From: Priapulus caudatus
Lineage: Eukaryota; Priapulida; Priapulimorpha; Priapulimorphida; Priapulidae
Direction: 5' to 3'
Length of the DNA stretch: 21,763 nucleotides
NCBI RefSeq assembly: GCF_000485595.1
Contig: NW_014578427.1
Location: forward strand, 23,728 to 45,490
Under the pieces are notes generated by a model. That model saw only the letters and a program-made list of their open reading frames with translations, was not told the origin of the DNA and made no database searches. The stretch's first letter is position 1. The number at the start of each line of letters is the position of its first letter. Shown here piece by piece: positions 1-8,990 of the stretch. Made by a program: the position numbers and the translations under genes.

Positions 1-56
<56 letters not shown>
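1..56. repeat. (AG)n microsatellite, cut by window start
   Basis: About 28 AG dinucleotides without interruption run from the first base. The tract grades into purine-rich DNA up to about 110. Its true left end lies outside the window. Confidence 0.97.
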
Positions 57-59
<3 letters not shown>

Positions 60-61
<2 letters not shown>

Positions 62-978
62 CAGAACAGAGAAGGCAAGGCTGACAGAGCAGAGACAGAG
101 GACGTGAAAGATAAATTGCGAACAGTAATGGCCAAAAAAATCCAGGGAATTCTAGAATTTAATTGGTGGAAGCTTTAATCTCGTGCTGTCGAAACTGGAC
201 GTGAAATGTGTGACATCGTCAGGAGTGTGTATTTTGATCTGTTTTTCTTTGTTTTATATACGCGGAAATTTTTTTAATGGCATATGCTTGTGACCGTTGT
301 CTTTGTGTGGGAAAATCTTTTGTGTGAAACTTTGTATAGAAATGTGTGATCGTTTTCTTGAATTTGTGCTAACGGTACGTTTACGCTTATATGGTCAGAC
401 TGCTAAACACATTCTTCCATTAGAGTTTGATAGGCCTAAAACATTTCATCGAAAATATGAAATCAGTTTTGCGTATTTTTTTTGGCTGTATGATGTGTGG
501 AAGTGACAAAGGTTGTCAGGTCCACATCGGTGCTGTGTGTAATAATGGGATTAAGAGGTTTAAATGAGGATGTAATGGAGCACATGGCTAAACGTGGTTT
601 CGGTAATGCGTGTCGGTCGGTATACGCATACGCCACGTACGTTACAGCATAAAAAGACGCAAGAGTGAGAGTAATTGCAGCGATATCAAAATGTTCACTG
701 CCAAATGTGTTGAATTTCTTACTTGTATGGTGATCGAACTTTATCGTTACTTGTTTTGTATAGAAAGCTTTATGCTTCATATGTATTTTTTTATTGTATT
801 TTGTTTGTATATTGATTGTGGGTTGATTGTGGATAAATATGTTTCTCTCGTTGGGGTTCAGTTAGGAAAGTATTAGGGTATTTTTTTAGGAATTGTTTAG
901 GTTTAGGTTGAAGTGTAGATCAGCGGGGAAGCTGAATCGATGACAGGGTAGTCATCGTCTTGGGGAAGGGAGAGATAA
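60..978 (+). mobile_element. 3' internal part of an LTR retrotransposon
   Basis: This T/G-rich DNA lies directly upstream of a polypurine tract and an LTR, so by position it is the 3' internal region of an LTR retrotransposon on the + strand. It has no long frame. Two short open stretches exist, 297-506 and 610-876. Neither shows reverse transcriptase, RNase H, integrase or zinc-knuckle motifs that I can recognise. It could be untranslated DNA after pol or a decayed third ORF. A small hairpin (CGATGAC/GTCATCG) lies just before the polypurine tract. The left limit is uncertain because the rest of the element is outside the window. Confidence 0.6.
962..975 (+). other. Polypurine tract
   Basis: The sequence GGGGAAGGGAGAGA is followed by TAA and then the TG that opens the LTR at 979. 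In LTR retroelements a purine run at this position primes plus-strand DNA synthesis. Its position makes the downstream LTR the 3' copy. Confidence 0.75.
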
Positions 979-1235
979 TGTAACATATGTTTTACAAATG
1001 TTACATAAGTTAGTTCGATCCGCGGAGTGTGGCTAGACTCAGGGTTGTTTTAGTGGTAGTTTATGTAGACAGGGCGTCGCGCATCTTGTGCGGCTAGATT
1101 GATGTTATAGGGAGAATGGTAAACGTGTTTTAGGTCGGGCGTTTCTAGGGTAATTGTGAAATGGGGGTAGGACGCGGTCTGGGTGAACGGGTGACATGTG
1201 CGCTCAGGATGTAGGGGTTTTGGGGGTAATAATAA

Positions 1236-1241
1236 TATATA
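1236..1241 (+). promoter_or_regulatory. TATA-like box inside LTR
   Basis: TATATA lies about 260 bp into the LTR and about 120 bp before the poly(A) signal. This is the usual place for the LTR core promoter. The call rests on position and motif only. Confidence 0.4.
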
Positions 1242-1359
1242 GGACAGAGATGTAGGAGTCGGGAGAATCTGGTTGTGGTCGCGGGAGAAAGCACACGCGT
1301 TTAGGCGCGTGTGCGCGTGTCTTTGTCTCTGTGTGCAAGGAGATGTGACGTGAGCAGAT

Positions 1360-1365
1360 ATTAAA
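1360..1365 (+). terminator. ATTAAA poly(A) signal in LTR
   Basis: ATTAAA is the commonest variant of the animal polyadenylation hexamer. It lies 75 bp from the LTR 3' end and is followed by T-rich DNA. Confidence 0.4.
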
Positions 1366-1440
1366 GTTTATGCAGTTTAAAACACAAGTTTGGATTTCTA
1401 CTTCATCATTTCTACATCCAACATCAATTTATACGTTACA

Positions 1441-1613
1441 TAGCTATATATAGGAAGAACCTATAACTTCCTATTTTACCTTTGGTTCCTCTTAGCGAAT
1501 GGTACGGAATGCTCAGCCTTGTTTTTTTTCGAATTTGGATTTTTTCTTTGTCCCCGCTGCTCTTTGTATGGGCAATGCACCCCGAGTTGTATACGGCGAA
1601 TCGTATGCTTCAG
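1441..1613. other. Spacer between LTR and DNA transposon
   Basis: This is 173 bp of unrecognised DNA. The one structure seen is a perfect 8-bp hairpin, ATAGGAAG (1450-1457) with CTTCCTAT (1467-1474), right after the LTR. Confidence 0.5.
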
Positions 1614-1616
1614 TTA
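1614..1616. repeat. Target-site duplication TTA (left)
   Basis: TTA immediately precedes the left inverted end and is repeated in the same orientation at 2615-2617 after the right end. Confidence 0.7.
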
Positions 1617-1651
1617 TGCTATTTTACATTATGTTCCCGGCGGCCACGGCA
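1617..1651 (+). repeat. Left terminal inverted repeat
   Basis: 35 bp, from TGCTATTTTACATT to CCACGGCA. It pairs with 2579-2614, differing near positions 6-8 by two substitutions and one inserted base. Confidence 0.85.
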
Positions 1652-1733
1652 GCCCCGTTTGCCCGAAACGTAGTGCGCCGTGGGATTTTGGCAATTTTTT
1701 CTCTGCATTCAAGTCTGTTTCAGGTCTTGCCAA

Positions 1734-1932
1734 GTTTTCTCACGGTCTATCACGGTATCCGTGACGGGCCGGGGGGGGGGAGGCGCTGAGTCCCGGAGGC
1801 TCCAAGGCGCACTACGGTTCGGCCTGCGGTCTACCACGGATGCCAGTATACGTTCCCTCCCGGCCCGTCACGTTTCTCACGTTCTGATCAAGGTCTGACA
1901 CGTTTTTCACGTTCTGTCAAGGCTTTCTACGG
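1734..1932 (+). repeat. Left subterminal YACG motif array
   Basis: Short pyrimidine-rich units ending in CACG, TACG or AAGG recur every 9-13 bp, for example TTTCTCACG, TCTGACACG and TTTTTCACG. Such arrays near transposon ends often act as transposase binding sites. That role is inferred here. Confidence 0.55.
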
Positions 1933-1971
1933 ATAGAACCGGGCAGCTTTGGAGCACGTCTGTGCCCACGG

Positions 1972-1978
1972 TATAAAA
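1972..1978 (+). promoter_or_regulatory. TATA box, inward-facing, left arm
   Basis: TATAAAA lies 65 bp upstream of the ATG at 2037. It is probably the relic promoter of one gene of the parent transposon. Confidence 0.5.
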
Positions 1979-2036
1979 AGAAGACCTCCCAAGCAATAGC
2001 AATCATTGTATCCTGAGATTTCGACGAGACAACATC

Positions 2037-2210
2037 ATGAATGCCCAAGATGAAGAAGATTTTGTGTTTGCATGTTTGCTGGGTGCATACATCCAGTCTT
2101 TGCGTCAGCAAGAAGAAGGCCAGCAGCAGCTTGGCCTTCTTTCTTCAAAGCTTGGTCTTCTCTCTTCGTATTGTAGATGCAGTAATGTGTCGTCGATTGA
2201 ATTTGAATGA
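2037..2210 (+). CDS. 57-aa ORF inside Harbinger-like element, possible truncated transposon protein
   Basis: The ORF starts at the first ATG after the TATA box at 1972 and ends in TGA at 2208-2210. Its first ~27 residues (MNAQDEEDFVFACLLGAYIQ, then SLRQQEE) are an acidic start, a hydrophobic stretch and a charged Gln/Glu stretch. That would suit a helical N-terminus of a transposon protein. From about residue 28 it runs into Gln- and Leu/Ser-rich sequence over an inverted repeat, which may be the deletion junction. No catalytic residues or DNA-binding domain are present. It is not expected to be an active transposase and may not be translated. Confidence 0.3.
   Translation: MNAQDEEDFVFACLLGAYIQSLRQQEEGQQQLGLLSSKLGLLSSYCRCSNVSSIEFE
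2113..2141. repeat. Perfect 10-bp hairpin in transposon core
   Basis: AAGAAGGCCA (2113-2122) pairs with TGGCCTTCTT (2132-2141) across a 9-nt loop. It lies midway between the two TATA boxes and may mark the internal deletion junction. Confidence 0.7.
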
Positions 2211-2230
2211 AGCTCACCTGTCTGGCCCGG

Positions 2231-2240
2231 CTTTTATATA
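2231..2240 (-). promoter_or_regulatory. TATA box, inward-facing, right arm
   Basis: Read on the minus strand this is TATATAAAAG. It faces the + strand TATA box at 1972, implying two convergent transcription units in the parent element. Confidence 0.45.
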
Positions 2241-2329
2241 CTCCCTCCCAGACCGCGCGCGCCGTGTCAGACCGTAGTAGAACGCAACGCGCCGTAGCGC
2301 GCCGGGCCCGTAATACACATGCTTCCCGC

Positions 2330-2580
2330 CCCACTACGGACCGCCTCCAAGTTTTGTTACGGCATATTACGTACTGTCACGTTTTGTTGCGTTCACCCCG
2401 TTTTACTACGGCCTACTAGGTTTCTCATCCGCACCGTGACTGCCGTGGCAAATTTTCTGACAGTTTAAAAATCTGGCCCGGCATCCACGGCAATCACGCC
2501 CTGTCACGTTTGCCCATTCCGTCCCTCCACGTTGTGTCACGTCCATCCCGTTTTGTCCACGGTGGCCAGAAACGTGATTG
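2330..2580 (+). repeat. Right subterminal YACG motif array
   Basis: Units of about 10 bp ending in ACG or GCG are stacked in tandem. Examples are GTTTTGTTACG, GCATATTACG, TACTGTCACG and TTTTGTTGCG, and later CCCTGTCACG and TTGTGTCACG. The motifs read in the same direction as those of the left arm rather than as its mirror image. Confidence 0.6.
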
Positions 2581-2614
2581 CCGTGGCCGCCGGGAACATA
2601 ATGTAAACCTAGCA
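2579..2614 (-). repeat. Right terminal inverted repeat
   Basis: 36 bp, the reverse complement of the left end. The inner 28 bp are identical. Confidence 0.85.
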
Positions 2615-2617
2615 TTA
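2615..2617. repeat. Target-site duplication TTA (right)
   Basis: TTA follows the right inverted end (TAGCA) directly and matches the left flank. Confidence 0.7.
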
Positions 2618-2940
2618 GAATGAACTAGAATGTAAACTTGTATATAGTCGCCGGCATATTAACTAGACTATACAACGGAATTCGCTGCCTCGAATACTGC
2701 GAGATGAAAAACGCAAGCAATGACTAATCGCGTATAGTATCTGAACCGATCTATATGCTATCATGTCTATCTAAACCTACAGTATAATGATATAACAAGC
2801 GTCAAACATCATCGTGGTATGCCGGTAATACAACAATCCGGTGGAGTCATCATCCCCAGTCGGTCCTAGACCCAGTATCAAAGTTGATGTCAGCGTCAAG
2901 GTCGTTCGGCCGAACGCGAGCGCGCTACGCGTTTGTCTGA

Positions 2941-2948
2941 TATAAATA
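2941..2948 (+). promoter_or_regulatory. TATA box candidate
   Basis: TATAAATA in GC-rich DNA, 61 bp before AATAAA (3002-3007). The short spacing resembles an LTR R region more than a host gene. Confidence 0.3.
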
Positions 2949-3043
2949 ACAGCTGTAGACGAGTGAAGGTCACAGACCGTCAGACGTGCCGGCTGACGTG
3001 CAATAAATACGAGCAGCTAGCTCTCCGCTAGACTGTCACCCGG

Positions 3044-3079
3044 TCCCACCTCTCGGCTTAGTTAGTAGTCGAGGTGGGA
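3044..3079. repeat. Inverted repeat, 9-bp stem
   Basis: TCCCACCTC (3044-3052) and GAGGTGGGA (3071-3079) are perfect reverse complements around an 18-nt loop. Confidence 0.7.
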
Positions 3080-3561
3080 GCGAGTATTAGTCTAGCTCTC
3101 CGCGTGTGCAGGCAGCACTGACTCGTGTACTACGTACGTCCGTACGAAGGAACGCGCGCAGTTCACGCGTTGTTATGATCGATAAAGTCGGGTTCGCCGA
3201 TAACCCCCAGCGAGCGCGCGATTCCAAGGCCGTAATTCGAGTCGAGCGCGAAGATTCGAGCATTCGACGCGATATTGAGATACGTCTTGGTGGTGTCCCG
3301 GCGTTCGTGCACATCACTCGCGAATGAGCGACCGACCGACCGAACGAATGGCGTGCGGCTCTACGTCTACGAGACTGCGGTGTATGTGCGCGTGTGAGTG
3401 AACTCTGCGCTTCGTTAATTACGAGCTTCTGTGATCTACTGTAGACATTTTGTTGGAAACGTGCTCACATCGCCACGCTGTTGTGCTCGCACGCACGCAG
3501 TCGTTGAATGAACGATGTCGGAGGAACGTATCAGGAACCACTGGTAAACCCATAGCTATAA

Positions 3562-3780
3562 CCCCTTGACACCGGACAGTCGGTGTTCGTACGTGATACC
3601 CCGGGGAACGCTGCTAGATTGCTACCAGTGTCCGTCTCTGCCGCCGGCAGCTGCTATTTCAGAAACAATGTGACATTGGAACACGGGGCGCTGACGTACG
3701 CTGGACCGCGGGAACCCTATCTCGTTCGTGCGTGCAAGCGTGGAGAGTCATATAACCTTCGATCTTTTGCCACACGGTAA
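3562..3780 (+). pseudogene. Possible retroelement pol C-terminal fragment
   Basis: The frame is open from 3562, after a TAA, to the stop at 3778-3780. It contains GQSVFVRDTPGN near the start and PYLVRACKRGESYNLRSF at the end. The pattern G-x-V-x-V-R-D ... P-x-x-Y-L-V-R ... G-x-x-Y-x-x-R resembles the C-terminal tail of Ty3/Gypsy integrases. The ~35 residues between are longer than usual and unlike the family. There is no in-frame ATG at the start, so it is at best a relic. It could also be a chance open frame. Confidence 0.25.
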
Positions 3781-4148
3781 CAATGACGCAATACTCTGCT
3801 CAAGGACAGTGAAGGGCAAATAAAGCAACCGAGATATAGCTGCACCACCTACGATGCAGCATTCGTGTACAGAGTCGAGAGATATGGTAGGTGGAAAGCT
3901 GCATGTGCATTTAATAAATTTAATTCGTGTATATCATTTAGGGGCCTATGTGTTAGGGAGGTAACAGGTTTCTACACCTATATAATAATATATATACCGT
4001 ATGATAAATTTCTTAACAGTATATAATTAATTCTAATTGAGATACACGTACGATTATTGAAGATAGTTGAGTTGTCATTTTTATGTTTTTGATATTATCA
4101 CTTGTTCACTTGTTACTTATTAATTGTTCACTTGTTTGTTATTATATA
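3781..4148. other. Unrecognised AT-rich DNA
   Basis: No gene is seen. An AATAAA-containing stretch (AAATAAAGC, about 3819) follows the pol-like frame. GCACCACCTAC near 3842 and GTAGGTGGAAAGC near 3890 form a short inverted repeat. Repeated TTGTTCACTTGTT units occur around 4100-4136. Confidence 0.5.
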
Positions 4149-4206
4149 CTCCTGATATATAGGATATATATATATATATTTATTTATATATATATCTTAT
4201 ATTATA
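4149..4206. repeat. (AT)n hairpin with CTCCTGATAT half-end
   Basis: CTCCTGATAT at 4149-4158 equals the right end, plus flank, of the miniature palindromic elements at 15-19.6 kb. No CAGGAG partner is visible upstream. The following (AT)n can fold back across TTTATTTA. Confidence 0.5.
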
Positions 4207-4208
4207 CA

Positions 4209-4256
4209 TGTGTGCGTGCGTGCGTGCGTGCGTGCGTGCGTGTGTGTACGAGTGTG
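4209..4256. repeat. (GTGC)n/(GT)n microsatellite
   Basis: Seven or so GCGT tetranucleotide units followed by GT repeats. Confidence 0.95.
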
Positions 4257-4905
4257 CGAGCTCAGGTGCGTGCGTGCATAAAACGAATAACTTTCTCAGT
4301 ATTTCTCGTCTAAACCACGCAACCTACATCGCAGTTTTGTAAGCAATGAGCCCTGAATATACTAAAACTAGCCGATATCTTCTCCTAAACGTCACGTACG
4401 CATCTATCTACTATACCATGTGGAGGTTTATTATATATGTATGCGTGTGTGTAGAAATACTACGATCTACGTGACCAAGGCAATGTAGATGTGCGTAATT
4501 ACATCTAATCTGAGGCACATAACCTCCTATTATAAGATTTAAGCGTGAAACATAAGGGTTCGTGTGCTCTTGATCTGATAATATCGGGTGCATAGGCCTA
4601 TATGATGTGCTCGTGTATCACATACATTTCTCCCCATCGTATGTAGGCCTATAGGCCGTGGAAAAAACGATTCCCTCCCCCCCCCCCGGGCCTCCCCCAT
4701 CTTCTCTGAGCATATCAGTCGTAGAAAATTGTAAAGAGTATTCGCCACCCATGAAGATATGTGGACCACTATATACATATTACGTTACTACTCAATTATT
4801 CTGCGCTAGTGCCTTCATTGTAAGCCTATATTGACCCTGTACAAGAACGCCGTAACAGGTGGATGGATAGGATTTCAACTCTGCATACTATAAAATTATA
4901 GGCAT
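4257..4905. other. Unrecognised intergenic DNA
   Basis: No gene or named repeat is visible apart from a poly-C run near 4677-4687. Open frames on the minus strand here are short and show no domain. Confidence 0.5.
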
Positions 4906-5046
4906 ACGTGCGTGCGTGTACGTGGATGGGTGTGCGTGTGTGTGTGTGTGTGCATGCGTGTGTGCGCGGGTGCACTACTTACGTAGGCCTACTTGGCTTG
5001 CGTGTGTACATCCGCGTGTATACCTGTATGCGTGCATGCGTGCGTG
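4906..5046. repeat. GT/GTGC-rich microsatellite
   Basis: Imperfect GCGT and GT repeats with interruptions. The Cys/Val/Arg-rich frames over it are translations of the repeat. Confidence 0.9.
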
Positions 5047-5133
5047 CCTTAAATTCTTACCCGCCCGCGTCCGGGACCAAGGTGAGAGACGGTGGGGGTG
5101 TAGGTAGGTGTATACGCACTCGCGTCGGCAGCA

Positions 5134-5234
5134 GCAGCTCAAGGCCGTACGATGGCGGGAGTTCGCTCTGGATAACGAGATCGTCGATCGGCAGCGCCGT
5201 CTGCGGTCGCCGGCAGCTCAAGGTCACGATGGCG
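5134..5234. repeat. Short direct repeat, 79-bp period
   Basis: GCAGCTCAAGG followed by ACGATGGCG occurs at 5134-5157 and again at 5213-5234, in GC-rich DNA. Confidence 0.6.
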
Positions 5235-5332
5235 TGACGGCGCGTGTGTGCGCGCGGGAGTGAAGACGACTTTATAGTACATAGCAGACGATGGGGTCTC
5301 CCCGCGGCTGCCCATAGTTACAAGGCAGTACA

Positions 5333-5454
5333 ACGCCCATAGTGTCGATTTCTCCGTACGTCGTTCTTCATCCGTAGTTTAGCTGTGCACGGTGTGACGC
5401 CCATGGTGTCGGTTTCTCCGTCTGTCGTGCTCCATCCGTAGTTTAGCAGTGCAC
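5333..5454. repeat. 58-bp tandem duplication, 64-bp period
   Basis: Copies at 5333-5390 and 5397-5454 both start ACGCCCAT and end GTGCAC. They differ at about 7 of 58 positions and share TTTCTCCGT and CATCCGTAGTTTAGC. A 6-bp spacer separates them. Confidence 0.85.
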
Positions 5455-6990
5455 TACAATACACATCTAGTCGGCAATATCTCCATCTTTCGCGCGTGCG
5501 CGCGGAAGCTGGCTCGCGCGGGAAGGTTGAGAATTTGCGTAGAGGGGAAACATATATATGTTGCTATATTATGGTTTAATCCGAATACGTCTGTGATGCG
5601 TGTGCGTGTTTACATTTTACCCTAGCGCGCTGCATCGGTGAGAATTTTCTACGTCAAACCAAACAGGATATTATCCGTTTTACTTATATGAAGAAAAGTC
5701 AGCGCCCAGCTCTTTGTGAACTCGTGAAGTGCGTGTATTAGCATAGCATATGCATCGTAATTATGATTTATTATGGATAAGTTATAGATAGACCTAATTA
5801 ACATGAAAAAAATCATTGTTACTTACAGTTATATTATATATATAGGATATAGGTTCTGTTAGACACAACCTTCTTGCTGTGTGTCGACTGAACTGTCTGT
5901 CTAATACGTCCTCTGCTCTTATCTGTGGGTGTTTGCTCGTGTGTATTGTACGGGTCTGGTCTGTCCCGGTAAAGGTTTCTTCGTTTCTATAATATGATTA
6001 CCGTTTCCATTTCTGTTTCCCTCTACCATTTCTGTAATTATTACTTAATTATTAATTATTTATTTAACTTATTAGTGTATTATTAGTTACTTTATATACT
6101 TATTATGTTAGTTCCTACTAAATATATGAATCATTCATTCCATGTTATCCTGTTTCGCTAACCTCAATTTATTATTTAAAACTACCAGTAGGTGGCGCCG
6201 TAGCAACAAAATGTGAGCGTCGCGATGCCTCTTTTGTTGAGGGAAGAACAGCGAGCGAGTGCATTGCCAGTGTCCCAGATATTAAATGCCATTTTCCAGC
6301 TCCCGGTTAAATGTTTAAAATTCCAATTTTAAAATTTATCTGGTATTTCTCGGTTCACAGATATATAAAATGGTGCAATTAATCCCGTTACCTGAAAATA
6401 ACCGTTCTCCTTATCTCTTCCCATTATAATAATTATCTCTCTGTTCATGAATTCCGCGATCTTTCTAGAACTGATCCCGAGGCAGCGGCTGGGTTCAGTG
6501 GTCTTCTTCTCTCCACGATTTGTGATTGTGCATGTCTTTTCAATATGTAGCTAAGTATATACTTCAAAACGTAAAAACGTAAGCAAAAAATATGTAGGTA
6601 GCCAAGGTAGGTATATATATAGACACTGACAGAATCGATCGGATTTCTCTAAAACAAAAATCTGTATAGTATAAGACCTGGTTTATCTTGGTTTGGCTTC
6701 TTTCTCTGGGCAAACAATGACGTTGCGTATGTCGGTATTATTTTATTATACTTTTTGCGTATAAATTAAGTGTCCGTTTTAGCTGACATGGGATTTGCCC
6801 CTTTACTTGCCCCATGTCATTTTCAGGTTAGGCTGACTCTTGCGCTACAAATGGGCTACTGAGTCATCACGCCTTATATCTTGTAGGTTTATCTTCATGT
6901 ATTATATGCTAGTTAGCGAGCTTAAATGTGTAAATGTTGTAGATGTGTAGATTCACTGGCGATTAAGTTTGTATAGTTATTGGTCGTTGT
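5455..6990. other. AT-rich intergenic DNA
   Basis: No gene is recognised. Features seen are a perfect 9-bp hairpin TGACATGGG/CCCATGTCA (6784-6819) and an AGGTGGCGCCGTAGC stretch near 6190. The rest is AT-rich with frequent stops in all frames. Confidence 0.55.
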
Positions 6991-7404
<414 letters not shown>

Positions 7405-7512
7405 CGCATGATTTATATCACTTTTCAATCTTCACTCTGCTTACAAAAGCCATGCTATCATATATATATATATACATAATATTATAATAAAACCGTTGTT
7501 AACTTTTGAACA

Positions 7513-7827
7513 CGGGAGTCCAACGGACTCCCTACCCTCAAAAAGAGGGAGTCCGCAGCAAAATGACGGAGTCCGCAGTGCCAGTCTGAGGTTCAAAATT
7601 AAAGATATTAACAATAGCGCATGTGCTTATTTTTAAGATTCATGCGGTTGCACGTCTGCACAATTTTCTTTGGACATTAGCTGAAAAAATACGGTAATTC
7701 CGCGAGCCCGTGCTCTAGAACTAACTAGTTAGTATAGCAGAATTTTCAGGGAGTCACACGGACTCCTGCATATGTCCAATCAGGGAGTCCGACAGTAAAT
7801 CAGGGAGTATTTGACTCCGGACTCCCG
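7513..7827. repeat. Cluster of GGAGTCC palindromic motifs
   Basis: GGAGTCC-type words and their complement GGACTCC, with a few truncated copies, recur at 7514, 7525, 7547, 7567, 7747, 7761, 7781, 7801, 7813 and 7819. Several are paired as small hairpins, such as GGGAGTCC/GGACTCCC at 7514-7532 and CAGGGAGT/GACTCCTG at 7747-7768. The block begins CGGGAGTCC and ends GGACTCCCG, so the whole 315 bp has inverted ends. No target duplication is evident. Confidence 0.65.
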
Positions 7828-7830
7828 TTA

Positions 7831-8358
7831 ATTTCGCACCTTGAATATGTATATAACTATATATATTATACTATGATACACCTACGAACAATCTTTCTCA
7901 CAAACGCCATCGCTTCTGGATAAACCGTATAAATATAGAGAAACCTCTCGGTTCAAACTGCACATCTATTTCGGACAAGAAGCCATGATAAATGCCGTCG
8001 ATTCGGCTCTTGTTAAAAACGCGTCTACCACAAAAACGTCCAAAATTTCTTGCAAAGCAAATTTCTTCTTCGAGCAATAAACAGCTGCAGGGTGCATGCA
8101 GTCGGCTTCGCGCCTTGGGTTTCTCCTCGGTCTGAGTCTTCGCGGGCACTTCATGCTCGCTTTGTGCGCCGCTGCATGGCAGAGCAGTGGATGCTCGCGC
8201 CAGCACGCTCGCTCCTCACGCCCGTATCGTGTGGGCTATAATTATTATAGCACGCGCTGCTGCTGCTTGCGTGCAGATGCACGTACAGGAGCTGTAGCAT
8301 CCCCAACCCGGATGCAATGTGCGCGTCAACGGCTGCGCGCGCGGTACGGCGCTAGAGA
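7831..8358. other. Unrecognised DNA with minus-strand open frames
   Basis: Two overlapping minus-strand frames, 7898-8206 and 7966-8154, have ordinary amino-acid composition, for example the stretch KKKFALQEILDVFVVDAFL. Neither matches a family I know. There is no supporting start context or convincing splice-site pair. An exon remnant is possible but unproven. Confidence 0.25.
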
Positions 8359-8411
8359 GCTGCAGTAGTAGCAGCAGCAGTAGCAGCAGCAGCAGCAGTA
8401 GCAGTAGCAGT

Positions 8412-8467
<56 letters not shown>

Positions 8468-8549
8468 CAGCAGCACAGAACCAGCAGCAGCAGTAGCAGC
8501 AGCAGCAGTAGCAGTAGCAGTAGCAGTAGCAGCAGCAGCAGCGGCAGCG
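8359..8549. repeat. (AGC)n/(AGT)n trinucleotide repeat
   Basis: GCA/GTA triplets run for about 190 bp, with about 17 pure AGC units at 8412-8463. They translate as poly-Ser, poly-Ala or poly-Leu by frame. I see no gene context to make it a coding repeat. Confidence 0.95.
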
Positions 8550-8765
8550 TACGGTACGTACGAGCGAGAATATTTCCATGGCACGCCTTTCTGCATGCGC
8601 AGCCGCCGTAGGAAGTCGATACCTACTGACGCGGGAGTATCGCGGGAGTTAGGCGATCGATGCGCATTGAAATGCGTGTGGCGCGCGGCCGCCGTCACGA
8701 AACCAAGCCGTGCTCATTGTCTCTTCACGCGTATTCGTGCGCGCGTGTACGTATTAGGGCAGGCG

Positions 8766-8990
8766 CGAGCGTGCGTGCGTGCGTGTGTGCGTGTTTTGTG
8801 CACGTGCGTGCGTGTGTGCGTGTTTTGTGCGCGTGCGTGTGTGCGTGTTTTGTGCGCGTGCGTGTGTGCGCACTTGCATGTGCACGCGCGTGTGCGTGTG
8901 TGTTCGTGCGTGCGCGCGCGCGTGTGTGTCTGTGTGCGTGTGTCCGCGTGTCCGTGCGGGTGGTGGTGGTGGTGGTGGTTGTGGTGGTTG
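8766..8990. repeat. GTGC/GT-rich array ending in (GGT)n
   Basis: Within it a 24-27 bp unit containing GTGTGCGTGTTTTGTGC is repeated three times at about 8785-8860. The array ends in GGTGGTGGT at about 8958-8992. Confidence 0.9.

Larger units (their letters stand above)
979..1440 (+). mobile_element. 3' LTR (462 bp)
   Basis: The repeat opens with TGTAAC and closes with GTTACA, a 6-bp inverted end of the usual TG...CA form. It starts 3 bp after a polypurine tract. Inside are a TATA-like box (1236-1241) and an ATTAAA poly(A) signal (1360-1365), in the order expected for U3-R-U5. Length and layout suit a Ty3/Gypsy-type LTR, but with no pol sequence in view the superfamily is not proven. The partner 5' LTR would lie upstream of this window. 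The bases after the LTR begin TAGCT, where a target-site duplication would start. Confidence 0.75.
1617..2614. mobile_element. PIF/Harbinger-like non-autonomous DNA transposon (998 bp)
   Basis: Inverted ends of 35 bp (1617-1651) and 36 bp (2579-2614) match except for a few bases near the tip. Both begin TGCTA and share TTACATTATGTTCCCGG and GGCCACGGCA. The element is flanked on both sides by TTA, the TWA-type 3-bp target duplication of the PIF/Harbinger superfamily. Two TATA boxes face inward, on + at 1972 and on - at 2240, about 260 bp apart. This fits a deletion derivative of an element whose two genes converged, as in many Harbinger elements. No transposase catalytic domain remains. The superfamily call rests on target-site length and layout, not protein homology. 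Confidence 0.8.
2618..3561. other. GC-rich intergenic DNA with LTR-like signals
   Basis: I recognise no coding region here with confidence. The stretch holds a TATA box (2941), AATAAA (3002), a 9-bp inverted repeat (3044-3079) and the short direct repeat TAGCTCTCCGC (about 3019 and 3093). An open frame at 3106-3327 has varied composition but no family I know. The order TATA, AATAAA, stem-loop is like the U3-R part of an LTR, but no clear LTR ends, primer-binding site or second copy was found. Confidence 0.35.
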
